Shown: positions 1-7,605 of the stretch, in pieces | Layout of the letters: every line of letters starts with the position of its first letter | How positions within the stretch are numbered: position 1 is the stretch's first letter | NCBI GenBank assembly: GCA_021155965.1 | Contig: JAJNBJ010000012.1 | Span: forward strand, 1 to 64,000 | DNA length: 64,000 bases | DNA from: Flavipsychrobacter sp. | GTDB lineage: Bacteria; Bacteroidota; Bacteroidia; Chitinophagales; Chitinophagaceae | Direction of reading: 5' to 3' | The notes under the pieces: model-generated | The model's database searches: none | What the model was told of the DNA's origin: nothing | Seen by the model: the letters and a program-made list of their open reading frames with translations, nothing else | Program-made: the position numbers and the translations under genes

Positions 1-47
1 TTAGATCTTCTGCCTTTTTGACCCTTAAAACCTTTCTGTCTTTCCAT
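1..47 (-). CDS. Possible N-terminal fragment of a leftward gene cut by the window edge
   Basis: An ATG at 47-45 on the minus strand opens a frame that runs off the left edge of the window. The visible residues are MERQKGFKGQKGRRS, very basic. No family can be named from 15 residues. Just upstream, 51-68 is a small hairpin (TTACAC/GTGTAA), and no TAnnTTTG box is visible close by. It could equally be a chance frame, so confidence is low. Confidence 0.25.
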   Translation of the reverse strand, partial: MERQKGFKGQKGRRS

Positions 48-136
48 TGTTTACACTTTTATGTGTAAGGTTTTTTCAGGACTAGACACTGCCTTTTAAG
101 GTATGCCGCGTAAAAAATTAACCTCAGAGGCGCTAA

Positions 137-156
137 CCTGCCTGCCGGCAGACAGG
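137..156. repeat. GC-rich imperfect palindrome (CCTGCCTGCCGGCAGACAGG type)
   Basis: The 20-base sequence is an inverted repeat with one mismatched pair, centred on GCCGGC. Palindromes of this kind are scattered through intergenic DNA of many Bacteroidota genomes. It sits between cgctaa and gacgcaaagg, resembling the repeat at 623-666, as if the palindrome had landed inside such a sequence. Confidence 0.5.
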
Positions 157-363
157 GACGCAAAGGTTTATGTTTTGCGTATGCCTGTTACTAATGTCCA
201 ATTGGCATAAGTCAGGGGGGAAGTTCTTTTGGAGCAAATAACTAACCCAGGATGAGGGCACAAAGAGTGGCAACCGCCGAGCCGGCAGAAGTTGGCGATA
301 CAATATTTCAAAGAGCTTACCCCCGCCTATCAGTAGCCGGGCAGTGATATTTTAGGGGGTATG

Positions 364-457
364 ATGTAAAGTTCGTGCATGCGGCAATGTTGGCAAAATA
401 AAAGATCCATGACGGTTGTACCGTCAAGGAAAATAGTTGCCGCTACCAGTGCAGGTT
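364..457. repeat. Degenerate ~95-bp repeat with a TGACGG palindrome, copy 1
   Basis: Three blocks occur in the same order and spacing here and at 42111-42209: ATGTAAAGTTCG, then a palindrome with TGACGG arms after AAAGATCC (407-429 here), then TACCAG.GCAGGTT (444-457). The DNA between blocks has diverged. This is a dispersed intergenic repeat of unknown function. Confidence 0.55.
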
Positions 458-622
458 CCGGCGGTTTGTCAATTTATTTTGTATTGAAAAACTTTTCCGA
501 AAAAAGGTGCTGAAGCAATGAACTGTTTTTTGCGGTAAATTGCAGGAGCGTTTACATGCAGGGAGGGTATTGCCGGAAGCATGTGTTATACCATCTGAAC
601 GTCAAAAGTTGGCTCACTTAAT

Positions 623-666
623 TTAACCGCTAAGATCGCTAAGAAGGCGCAAAGAAACGCAAAGGC
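623..666. repeat. CGCTAAG/CGCAAAG low-complexity repeat
   Basis: A run of related words (accgctaag, tcgctaag, ggcgcaaag, acgcaaagg) forms a short imperfect tandem array. Sequences of this type are known as dispersed spacers in Bacteroidota and other phyla. A second degenerate copy, split by the palindrome at 137-156, lies at about 131-166. Confidence 0.45.
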
Positions 667-930
667 TCGTGGTTGGATGGAGGTTTTTGATGTTCAATTG
701 GGATTATATATTGATCATTGCTGAATGCGGAGCAAAGGAAGTGATCTGTATATTCCGAATCACGGTTTTGCAGCATTGCAAATCATGGGGCATAATACCT
801 ACCGGCTATTTAAATCACACACATCGGACATTTCTTTTCAAGGTACACAGCAGAACTTTAGTTCGGGATAATAATAAGCCTGTTGTGGTTTTAGCCGAAA
901 CTTACCTAAAACTATAACAGCTGATTAGCG

Positions 931-938
931 TAACTTTG
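931..938 (+). promoter_or_regulatory. Bacteroidota -7 box (TAACTTTG)
   Basis: TAACTTTG matches TAnnTTTG exactly and lies 50 bp before the ATG at 989, the only gene it could serve. Confidence 0.5.
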
Positions 939-988
939 TATACAAATTCCATACACTTTTAGTTTTTCAGCACCACTTTTAACTTAAA

Positions 989-1357
989 ATGAAGCTTCGC
1001 ATCAAAGGTAACTCCATCCGCATAAGGCTTTCACGTACGGAAGTCGATAACCTTGCAAAAAATGGCTATATCGATGAGCATACAGACTTTGGCAACAATA
1101 CCCTCACTTATGCTTTGCAAAGTAAAGATGGCATCAATACGCTTGAAGCTGCTTTTGAGAACGGCAAAGTAACCATGTACGTCCCCTCCAATGTAGTGCC
1201 ATCATGGCCAACGAATGACACAGTGGGCTTCGAGAACCTGATGTCGCTGCCCAATGGCAAAGAACTCTACCTGCTGCTGGAAAAAGATTTTAAGTGTATA
1301 GATAACTCGATGGAAGACCAGTCTGACAACTACGAGAACCCAAATTCAATGTGCTAA
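989..1357 (+). CDS. Conserved Bacteroidota hypothetical protein (DUF7009-like)
   Basis: Encodes 122 aa with no signal peptide or membrane span, so it is probably cytoplasmic. The N-terminus (MKLRIKGNSIRIRLSRTEV) and the acidic C-terminus ending in a Cys (EDQSDNYENPNSMC) are features I associate with a small family widespread in Bacteroidota, annotated DUF7009. Its function is unknown. It starts at an ATG downstream of a TAACTTTG box and converges on the glutathione peroxidase gene. The family label is from memory and should be checked with a profile search; the coding call itself is firm because length, composition and the family N-terminus agree. Confidence 0.75.
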   Translation: MKLRIKGNSIRIRLSRTEVDNLAKNGYIDEHTDFGNNTLTYALQSKDGINTLEAAFENGKVTMYVPSNVVPSWPTNDTVGFENLMSLPNGKELYLLLEKDFKCIDNSMEDQSDNYENPNSMC

Positions 1358-1424
1358 TTTGAAAATTTGATGATTTGAAAATGTCCTCCCATTTTCAAAT
1401 TTTCAAACTCCCACATTTTCAAAT
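1356..1424. repeat. TTTGAAAAT inverted low-complexity repeat between convergent genes
   Basis: The spacer between the stop codons at 1357 and 1424 consists of AATTTGAAAAT/ATTTTCAAATT words on both arms, able to fold into a long AT-rich hairpin. It lies where a bidirectional terminator would be expected, but it lacks the GC stem of an intrinsic terminator. Confidence 0.45.
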
Positions 1425-1969
1425 TAACGCTCGATCGCCGCCACTATCTCCGCATCGGTCGGCTTCATTTTATGCGGGAATACAGCTACGAGTTCACCTT
1501 TTTCGTTAATAAGATATTTCTGGAAATTCCACTTCACTTCGCTGTCTTTCAGTTTATTATATTTTTGTTCGGTCAGCCAAACATAGATAGGCGCTTTTTC
1601 ATCTCCTTTCACGGTTATTTTCGCTGCCATAGGGAAAGTCACCCCATAGTTCTTTTTACAAAAAGCCTCAATTTCCTGGTTGCTGCCCGGCTCCTGTTTC
1701 CCAAAATCATTAGCTGGAAAACCCACGATGACCAGTTTATCTTTATACTTTTCATAAGTAGCCTGCAGGTCGGCATACTGTGGCGTATAACCACATTCCG
1801 AAGCCGTATTGACGATCATTATCTTTTTACCCTTAAATTTTGCAAAATCAATTGTTTCGCCCCTCAAGCCTTCCACTTTAAAATCATAGATGCTGGCAGG
1901 TATATTATCTGCCGGAACGGGTGCAAAAAAGGAAAAAATGTTTAATAGGAATACGGATAAAAATGTCAT
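1424..1969 (-). CDS. Glutathione peroxidase family thiol peroxidase, exported
   Basis: Encodes 181 aa that reduce peroxides with a catalytic cysteine, probably using thioredoxin rather than glutathione as in most bacterial members. A signal peptide covers about residues 1-20 (ending PVPA), so it likely acts in the periplasm. The catalytic tetrad is visible: Cys59 in NTASECGYTPQY, Gln92 in FPANDFGKQEPGS, and Trp147-Asn148 in VKWNFQKYL. Selenocysteine is replaced by Cys. A -7 box reading TACCTTTG on this strand lies 16 bp before the start. The gene is single and converges with the gene at 989. Confidence 0.93.
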   Translation of the reverse strand: MTFLSVFLLNIFSFFAPVPADNIPASIYDFKVEGLRGETIDFAKFKGKKIMIVNTASECGYTPQYADLQATYEKYKDKLVIVGFPANDFGKQEPGSNQEIEAFCKKNYGVTFPMAAKITVKGDEKAPIYVWLTEQKYNKLKDSEVKWNFQKYLINEKGELVAVFPHKMKPTDAEIVAAIER

Positions 1970-1985
1970 TGTTTCAGATTTTGGG

Positions 1986-1993
1986 CAAAGGTA
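1986..1993 (-). promoter_or_regulatory. -7 box (TACCTTTG, minus strand)
   Basis: The plus strand reads CAAAGGTA, which is TACCTTTG on the minus strand, 16 bp before the peroxidase start codon at 1969. Confidence 0.6.
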
Positions 1994-2058
1994 ATAAAAC
2001 CATCAGGCGATTGATCCTTAAATCAGATGAGATGGTAAATAATTGGCCTGTACAGATA

Positions 2059-2268
2059 TTACTTTAAAAAGCGGCGTTTAACGTAACCCCCGATCAAGTA
2101 TACCAGGAAATAGGGTATACCAAAAATTACCGCCCAGACTGTGACATTCCAGACGAACTTAAAGAACAACAATGGAACTGGATAACTTCTCTCCTTATAT
2201 GAATACAAAAAGTATGTCATGGATACCGCCATGATCAGGACTAAGATTATGTGCTTTTGTATTTTCAC
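2059..2268 (-). CDS. Small two-span membrane protein of unknown function
   Basis: Encodes 69 aa with two hydrophobic segments, about residues 8-25 and 37-60, separated by a short charged loop (KERSYP) and ending in a basic tail (KRRFLK). I do not recognise the family. A perfect TATATTTG box (2283-2290, minus strand) 14 bp before the ATG supports it as a real gene. Neighbours are the peroxidase downstream and divergent htpG upstream; neither suggests a function. Confidence 0.55.
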   Translation of the reverse strand: MKIQKHIILVLIMAVSMTYFLYSYKERSYPVPLLFFKFVWNVTVWAVIFGIPYFLVYLIGGYVKRRFLK

Positions 2269-2282
2269 TTTTCGTAGTCATA

Positions 2283-2290
2283 CAAATATA
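2283..2290 (-). promoter_or_regulatory. -7 box (TATATTTG, minus strand)
   Basis: The plus strand reads CAAATATA; on the minus strand this is an exact TAnnTTTG match 14 bp before the ATG of the small membrane protein. Confidence 0.55.
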
Positions 2291-2393
2291 TTCAATTTAT
2301 CATCGAAATCATTGAGAGCTCTGTCATTTTGACAAAAAATAAGCTCTGGAACACAAATTGTACAGCATACATACACTATAATAAATATATTTT

Positions 2394-4298
2394 ATGCAGG
2401 AAAAAGGTAACATATCCATACATACCGAGAACATATTCCCCATTATCAAGAAGTTCCTCTACTCCGACCACGAGATATTCCTCCGGGAGCTGGTATCTAA
2501 CGCCGTAGATGCTGTGCAGAAAGTAAAGCGCCTGTCCTCTATGGGCCAGTACAATGGCGAATTGGGCAATCTAATGGTGGATGTGGCATTCGATGCCGAC
2601 AAAAAAACCATCACCATATCCGATAACGGCATTGGTATGACTGCCGAGGAGATCAAAAAATACATCAACCAGATCGCATTCTCGGGTGCTGAAGAGTTTG
2701 TAGAGAAATTTAAAGACTCAAAAGATGCCAACGAGCTGATCGGTAAGTTCGGCCTCGGCTTTTATTCAGCCTTCATGGTATCTGATAAAGTAGAGATCCA
2801 GACTTTATCCTACCAGGATGGCGCAGAGCCTGCCCGCTGGATATGCGATGGCAGCACCGAATTCGAGATAACCGAAGGCAGCCGCACCACACGTGGCACA
2901 GATATTATCCTGCACATCAACAACGACTCAGAAGAATTTTTGGATAAATACAAGCTGGAAAGCATACTGGAAAAATATTGCCGCTTCCTGCCTATCCCGG
3001 TTCGCTTCGGGACTAAGAAGTCCTTCGACGAAGCTCAGGATGACAATGTGGACGATGGTGTAGATGCAGACGGAAAAGCACAGCGGAAAGAAATTGATGT
3101 AGATAACATCATCAACAACACCGCTCCTATCTGGACAAAAACACTAACCGATCTTAAAGACGAAGACTATCTCTCTTTCTACCGAGAGCTGTATCCAATG
3201 AGCGAAGACCCGCTTTTCTGGATACACCTGAACGTAGATTATCCTTTCAACCTTACCGGTGTGCTTTACTTCCCCAAGGTGAAGAACGATATGGAATTCC
3301 AGCGCAATAAGATAAAACTCTTCAGCCGCCAGGTATTCATTACCGATGAGGTGAAGGATATTGTGCCTGAATTCCTCATGCTGTTACACGGCGTTATCGA
3401 CTCTCCCGATATCCCGCTCAATGTATCACGCAGCTTCCTGCAGGCCGATAGCAATGTAAAAAAGATAAACAGCTACATCACCCGCAAGGTAGCCGATAAA
3501 CTGGGCGAACTCTTCAAGGCAGACCGCAAAGCCTTTGAAGAGAAGTGGGGTGATATTGGCATCTTCGTGAAATACGGCATGATCAGCGAAGAGAAGTTTT
3601 ATGAGAAAGCAAAAGACTTCGCCTTGCTGGAGAACACAAAGAAAGAATATGCAACATTGGGTGAATACAAAGACAAAGTAGCACCATTGCAAACAGATAA
3701 GAACGGGACTATTGTATATCTCTATACCAACGATCCCGCAAAACAGGATTCATTCATACAAAGCGCCAATAAAAAGAGCTACGATGTACTGTTGATGAAC
3801 TCCCCGCTCGATGGACACTTTATCAGCAACCTGGAACGCAAGCTGGAGAAAACATCCCTGAAACGCGTAGATGCCGATGTGATAGATAAGCTCATAGAAA
3901 AAGAAGAAAAGATTGAATCAGTCCTCACCGATTCCGAAAAAGAAAAAGTGAAAGGCATATTTGAAGGCGCCATCAGCCGCACCGATATGAAGGTGGAAAT
4001 AGACAGCCTCAGCCCCGATGAGTTGCCCGTTACTGTTACCATGGACGAATTCACCCGCCGCATGAAGGATATGGCTGCGCTTGGTGGCGGCATGAGCTTC
4101 TATGGCGCTATGCCCAATAACTATAAAGTAGCCATCAACGGCAACCACAAACTGGTGGGCCGCATCCTTAAAGCAGGCGATGAAGCACAGCAAAAGCAAT
4201 TGGCAAAGCAGGCATTCGACCTTGCCATGCTCTCACAAGGCATGCTCACCGGCGCAGAGCTGACTGATTTCGTCAACCGCTCTATTGAGTTAATATAA
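2394..4298 (+). CDS. htpG: Chaperone protein HtpG (Hsp90 family)
   Basis: Encodes 634 aa, the ATP-dependent cytosolic Hsp90 homologue. The N-terminal GHKL ATPase domain shows ELVSNAVDA (residues 32-40), DNGIGM (77-82) and GKFGLGF (117-123). The middle domain follows from about 230 with the family motif DEDYLSFYRELYPM, and a C-terminal dimerisation domain ends the protein. An oddity lies at about residues 205-222: a stretch reading KKSFDEAQDD that matches a known Bacteroidota dispersed DNA repeat (see 3021-3046), inserted in frame in the linker between the ATPase and middle domains. No TAnnTTTG box is evident upstream. A strong intrinsic terminator follows. Confidence 0.97.
   Translation: MQEKGNISIHTENIFPIIKKFLYSDHEIFLRELVSNAVDAVQKVKRLSSMGQYNGELGNLMVDVAFDADKKTITISDNGIGMTAEEIKKYINQIAFSGAEEFVEKFKDSKDANELIGKFGLGFYSAFMVSDKVEIQTLSYQDGAEPARWICDGSTEFEITEGSRTTRGTDIILHINNDSEEFLDKYKLESILEKYCRFLPIPVRFGTKKSFDEAQDDNVDDGVDADGKAQRKEIDVDNIINNTAPIWTKTLTDLKDEDYLSFYRELYPMSEDPLFWIHLNVDYPFNLTGVLYFPKVKNDMEFQRNKIKLFSRQVFITDEVKDIVPEFLMLLHGVIDSPDIPLNVSRSFLQADSNVKKINSYITRKVADKLGELFKADRKAFEEKWGDIGIFVKYGMISEEKFYEKAKDFALLENTKKEYATLGEYKDKVAPLQTDKNGTIVYLYTNDPAKQDSFIQSANKKSYDVLLMNSPLDGHFISNLERKLEKTSLKRVDADVIDKLIEKEEKIESVLTDSEKEKVKGIFEGAISRTDMKVEIDSLSPDELPVTVTMDEFTRRMKDMAALGGGMSFYGAMPNNYKVAINGNHKLVGRILKAGDEAQQKQLAKQAFDLAMLSQGMLTGAELTDFVNRSIELI
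3021..3046 (+). repeat. Dispersed repeat (tccttcgacgaagctcagg type) inside htpG
   Basis: The sequence corresponds to the frequent Bacteroidota intergenic repeat of the form TCCTTCGAC.AAGCTCAGGATGACA, here translated as SFDEAQDD. It lies in a region where Hsp90 homologues have a short, variable linker, so it appears to be a tolerated in-frame insertion. A partial relative (TTGTCATCCTGA and GCTCAGG) lies at about 41980-42002. Confidence 0.55.
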
Positions 4299-4325
4299 TA
4301 AGTAGAAAAAGACTTACATTTTTTG

Positions 4326-4354
4326 AATAGAGCAGGCAAAATGCCTGCTCTATT
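4326..4354 (+). terminator. Intrinsic terminator after htpG
   Basis: A perfect 13-bp stem (AATAGAGCAGGCA / TGCCTGCTCTATT) with loop AAA is followed by a T-rich run (TCTTTTC), 27 bp after the htpG stop. Confidence 0.85.
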
Positions 4355-4435
4355 TCTTTTCATATATACCTAAAAGCCTATCTTTAAATGTTGGTGGCAC
4401 GCGTTTTTTGCGGCTTTCTTAAAAACAAATACATC

Positions 4436-5401
4436 ATGCGCTTCCGCTCATGGATATTGTGTTCAGTAATAGTTATCTGCTCTGTGTCTTCGTTTGCACA
4501 GGAGTCAGATACCCTGCGCAAACAACTGGACAGCATGCGTAAGGATGAGAAAGGCCCGGGTAATAAACCTATAATAGACGTTGACAAGGAAGAATACACC
4601 AGTTCTACGAACATTACCCCCAAGGCATACTTCGTTCTCCTTGCCACAGATTTTAAGCATATAGGCACCTCTCCGCTCCATGCCTCGAAAAAAACGTGGA
4701 TAAAAGTAGGTGAGCTGGTATTGCTGGAAGGCGCAATGTTCTTCGCCGATAAACCCATCCGGAAATACTCGCAGGAATTCATGGCGAACAACCCCGGTAT
4801 GCGGCGCACCAGCGAGTACATCACAAATTTTGGTGGCATGTGGGAAGTATATACCCTTGCGGCCTTTGGTGCATACGGTGTAATTTTCAAAAGCAATAAA
4901 GTAAAGACCACTACCCTGCTGGCAACACAGGCATACATCACAGCTGGCGCTGTATCGTCCGTAGTAAAATATGCAACAGGCCGTGTGCGCCCGAATTTTT
5001 ACGATCCCAACAACCCCAAAGATCCCGACAACGCTATATTCTATGGCCCGCCAATTTTTGACTCACGTTCCTACGGATTTAATAGCTCCTTTCCTTCCGG
5101 CCACACTACGGCCGCTTTTGCAGCAGCAACGGTATTTGCTTATGAATACAAAGACCAGATACTCATCCCGGCCATTGCATACACAGCTGCAGGCCTTGTA
5201 GGTATAAGCCGCATCACCGAAAACGCACACTGGGCTACCGATGTTATTGCCGGCTTTGCGCTGGGTTATATCTGCGGCAAACAGGTCGTTTACAACTACC
5301 ACAGATATGCCCGCTTGATGGCTTCAAAAAAGATGTCGTTTAACTGGAACCTCAATTACAGCCAAGGGGTAATAATGCCCGGCCTTGTTTGTACTTTTTG
5401 A
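4436..5401 (+). CDS. PAP2-family membrane-associated phosphatase
   Basis: Encodes 321 aa from the preferred ATG, chosen because it begins a signal peptide (MRFRSWILCSVIVICSVSS); an upstream in-frame ATG at 4388 adds 16 unlikely residues. All three PAP2 active-site motifs are present: KYATGRVRP, FPSGHTTAA, and SRITENAHWATD. The family removes phosphate from lipid phosphates such as undecaprenyl pyrophosphate or phosphatidylglycerol phosphate. Here the N-terminal export signal and extra 100-residue N-terminal region suggest periplasmic action. The substrate cannot be decided from sequence. Confidence 0.88.
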   Translation: MRFRSWILCSVIVICSVSSFAQESDTLRKQLDSMRKDEKGPGNKPIIDVDKEEYTSSTNITPKAYFVLLATDFKHIGTSPLHASKKTWIKVGELVLLEGAMFFADKPIRKYSQEFMANNPGMRRTSEYITNFGGMWEVYTLAAFGAYGVIFKSNKVKTTTLLATQAYITAGAVSSVVKYATGRVRPNFYDPNNPKDPDNAIFYGPPIFDSRSYGFNSSFPSGHTTAAFAAATVFAYEYKDQILIPAIAYTAAGLVGISRITENAHWATDVIAGFALGYICGKQVVYNYHRYARLMASKKMSFNWNLNYSQGVIMPGLVCTF

Positions 5402-5538
5402 TCACACAATTATTCTCCACGGTCCTTTTGTCGTAAAATACCTGTATTTTGTCTTTTACAGGCATCACCGGTATACTTTTTCTGCCTCACCTTTGTGATG
5501 TAAACGAAACACTTTTAAAAACTATAAAAACAACAATT

Positions 5539-5949
5539 ATGCAATCACAGGTATTTATCAATTTAGCAGTAAAAGACCTTGCAAAGTCAATGGCATTTTA
5601 CACCGGTATGGGCTTCACCAACAATCCCCAGTTCAGCGATGACACCGCTAAATGCATGGTATGGAGCGACACTATTTTTGTAATGATCATGACACATGAA
5701 AAATTCAGCGGATTTGCCACAAAGCCTGTTGCAGACACTAAAAATAACGTAGCAGCGCTGTATTCATTGTCGGTAGAGAGTGTTGGCAAGATGAATGAAG
5801 TGACCGATAATGCCATTAAAGCAGGCGGAACAGAGCCAACCCCGGTACGCGACTACGGCTTTATGCTGCAGCGCACAGTAGAAGACTTAGACGGGCATAC
5901 CTGGGAGGTGTTCTTTATGGACATGAGCAAGTTCCCTGCTGAGCAATAA
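5539..5949 (+). CDS. VOC superfamily protein (glyoxalase/bleomycin-resistance fold)
   Basis: Encodes 136 aa from ATG 5539. Earlier in-frame residues lie over what looks like the promoter (CACCTTTG at about 5489), so the later start is chosen. The pattern of FINLAVKDLAKSMAFYTGMGF at the N-terminus and ending DLDGHTWEVFFMDMSKFP is typical of short VOC proteins annotated as extradiol dioxygenase or lactoylglutathione lyase-like. These usually bind a metal and a small ligand, but the reaction cannot be inferred. Confidence 0.85.
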   Translation: MQSQVFINLAVKDLAKSMAFYTGMGFTNNPQFSDDTAKCMVWSDTIFVMIMTHEKFSGFATKPVADTKNNVAALYSLSVESVGKMNEVTDNAIKAGGTEPTPVRDYGFMLQRTVEDLDGHTWEVFFMDMSKFPAEQ

Positions 5950-5996
5950 TCAAGATTTCAGGATTGGACTGACGGAAAACATTGCTCAAAATGTCA

Positions 5997-6004
5997 TATA
6001 TTTG
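5997..6004 (+). promoter_or_regulatory. -7 box (TATATTTG)
   Basis: Exact TAnnTTTG match 11 bp before the ATG at 6016; it would drive the two-gene module 6016-6692. Confidence 0.6.
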
Positions 6005-6015
6005 CATGCAAAGAA

Positions 6016-6177
6016 ATGAGTATGGCGAAGCTTGAACGATTTGCGGATTTTGAGAGTTTAAAAGCTGTGAAGGATAGCGTAAAAAAAACAACGCAGCCTA
6101 ACTCAAATGCCATTGCTGAATTAAAGATGCTTGTTGACGTTTTGAGGCGAGCCGTCTTACCCAAACGCAAGCGCTGA
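6016..6177 (+). CDS. 53-aa charged protein paired with a nucleotidyltransferase
   Basis: An ATG at 6016 opens 53 codons ending TGA at 6177. The protein (start MSMAKLERFADFESLK, end AVLPKRKR) is rich in Lys/Glu/Arg, predicted helical, with no membrane span. It is not a family I can name. It is preceded by a perfect TATATTTG box, and its stop is only 20 bp before the nucleotidyltransferase start, so the two probably form one transcript. The arrangement resembles small partner plus MNT-fold nucleotidyltransferase pairs, including toxin-antitoxin modules, but that role is inferred from context only. Confidence 0.6.
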   Translation: MSMAKLERFADFESLKAVKDSVKKTTQPNSNAIAELKMLVDVLRRAVLPKRKR

Positions 6178-6197
6178 ATAACCTCTAATGTGGCGAT

Positions 6198-6692
6198 ATG
6201 GATAGTAACTTATCCGAAAATCTTTCAGGTATTTGCAAAGTTCTCCTTAAGAATAATGTCGACTATTTAATAGTGGGCGGAATGGCTGTTGCCCTCCATG
6301 GTTATTTCAGGGTATCTATAACGAGTTTAGGAATTCCTACTGAAAAGCCTGATTTTGATTTTTGGTACAATCCTTCTTATAAAAACTATTTTAATTTGCT
6401 TAATGCCCTGAAAGAATTAGGGCAGGATGTATCAGCGTTTGAAAAAGAAACGGCTCCAGATCCTAAAAGCTCATTTTTCAAGCTGGAACTTGATCTGTTC
6501 ACAATGGATTTCCTGCCAAGCATTCCCGGTATTTCGAAATTCAAGAATTCCTACGCAAATAGAGAAATTGCAACTCTTAACAGTGTGGAAATATCTTTCA
6601 TTTGCCTTGACGACCTTTTAACGAGTAAACAAGCCACAAAAAGACCACAGGATATAAATGATATAGAGCAGCTTAAATCTAAAAAGAAGTAA
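6198..6692 (+). CDS. Nucleotidyltransferase-fold protein (DUF6036/AbiEii-like)
   Basis: Encodes 164 aa. The N-terminus carries a GG motif (VDYLIVGGMAVALHGYFR, about residues 19-36) and then a DxD-type metal motif in KPDFDFWY, the core signature of the polymerase-beta-like nucleotidyltransferase fold. Proteins with this pattern transfer nucleotides to protein or RNA targets, and several act as toxins or antitoxins. The C-terminal half contains a D-L-F-x-M-D segment that could supply a third acidic residue. It follows the 53-aa gene at 6016 and ends in a lysine-rich tail. Classification is by motif; target and partner are unknown. Confidence 0.72.
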   Translation: MDSNLSENLSGICKVLLKNNVDYLIVGGMAVALHGYFRVSITSLGIPTEKPDFDFWYNPSYKNYFNLLNALKELGQDVSAFEKETAPDPKSSFFKLELDLFTMDFLPSIPGISKFKNSYANREIATLNSVEISFICLDDLLTSKQATKRPQDINDIEQLKSKKK

Positions 6693-6751
6693 GTGGTTTG
6701 TTTTAAAACTTTTGTACCTTGATGCAGCTGAATCTATATAAAACAAACTAT

Positions 6752-7537
6752 ATGAGCAACCTGAGAGCATTATGCCTGGTATTAAGCATTTTTTTCCTGA
6801 ACAACGCTCATGCGCAAACGGAAGTTACCTATTTTACAAGTATGGGCAACTTCAAGATAAGGCTTACAGACACACTTACGCCCAGGACAGTGGACAGCTT
6901 TATAGCACGCGTATCTGAAAAATTCTATGACGGACAGATATTTCACCGCGTGATAGATAATTTTATGATACAGGGCGGCGACCCGCTGGGCACAGGATAT
7001 GGCGGGCCGGGGTATTCCTTCCCGGATGAATTTGTCCCCTCGCTCAAGAACGTGCCTGCTGCGCTGGCTATGGCCAATTCAGGGCCAAATACAAATGGCA
7101 GCCAGTTTTTTATCAACCTCGTTACCAATGCCCACCTTGATAATCACCACACAGTTTTTGGAATGGTGTATAATAATTTCACAGTAGTTCAGAGCATTGG
7201 GCATGTACCCACCAACACCAGCAATAATAAACCCCTTACTGACGTAAGGCTGGATAGCATCAGGATTACGAAGCTGTACGTCCCTGCCAGTGTAAATAAC
7301 GTTACCAATAGCAGTGTTGTGTCTGTCTATCCAAACCCTTGCAGGGGAATAGTGAATATCGACCTGCCAAATATTACCACAAAAGTGGAGATAGTGAATA
7401 TGCTTGGGCGCATGGTATATAGCATTGAAGCTAAGGGCACAACAAAAGTTGACCTGCGGGAGCAGCCTGCCGGTTTGTATGTGGTACGCTTGTCTAATGT
7501 AAATGGTGTGGCTGAGGGTAGATTGGTGGTGCAGTAA
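6752..7537 (+). CDS. Secreted cyclophilin-type peptidyl-prolyl isomerase with T9SS sorting domain
   Basis: Encodes 261 aa from ATG 6752, chosen because a signal peptide follows at once (MSNLRALCLVLSIFF, cleavage after AHA). Residues about 25-165 form a cyclophilin domain with FHRVIDNFMIQGGDP and the active-site run NSGPNTNGSQFFI, so it should catalyse proline isomerisation. From about residue 190 comes a type A T9SS C-terminal domain (VYPNPCRGIVNID, then GRMVYS, ending AGLYVVRLSN...RLVVQ). It is therefore probably exported across the outer membrane or anchored on the surface, an unusual place for a folding catalyst. Confidence 0.9.
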   Translation: MSNLRALCLVLSIFFLNNAHAQTEVTYFTSMGNFKIRLTDTLTPRTVDSFIARVSEKFYDGQIFHRVIDNFMIQGGDPLGTGYGGPGYSFPDEFVPSLKNVPAALAMANSGPNTNGSQFFINLVTNAHLDNHHTVFGMVYNNFTVVQSIGHVPTNTSNNKPLTDVRLDSIRITKLYVPASVNNVTNSSVVSVYPNPCRGIVNIDLPNITTKVEIVNMLGRMVYSIEAKGTTKVDLREQPAGLYVVRLSNVNGVAEGRLVVQ

Positions 7538-7605
7538 AACCTGATACCAAGTGGGAATTTTAATTCATATTTTAAAAATATTTATCTTATGTAAAATTTT
7601 ATCTT

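Larger units (their letters stand above)
48..930. other. Long non-coding stretch with dispersed repeats
   Basis: No convincing gene is seen here. The stretch holds several short palindromic or low-complexity repeats listed separately (137-156, 364-457, 623-666). One frame of 82 codons (669-917) exists, but it has no recognisable domain, no promoter box and atypical composition, and I do not call it. Confidence 0.6.

Noticed and set aside
669-917. 82-codon frame in the left non-coding region
   Set aside because: No promoter box, no recognisable domain, odd composition and overlap with repeats. Similar frames arise by chance in this region.
1472-1945. Frame opposite the glutathione peroxidase gene
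   Set aside because: Antisense of a well-conserved enzyme with its own promoter.
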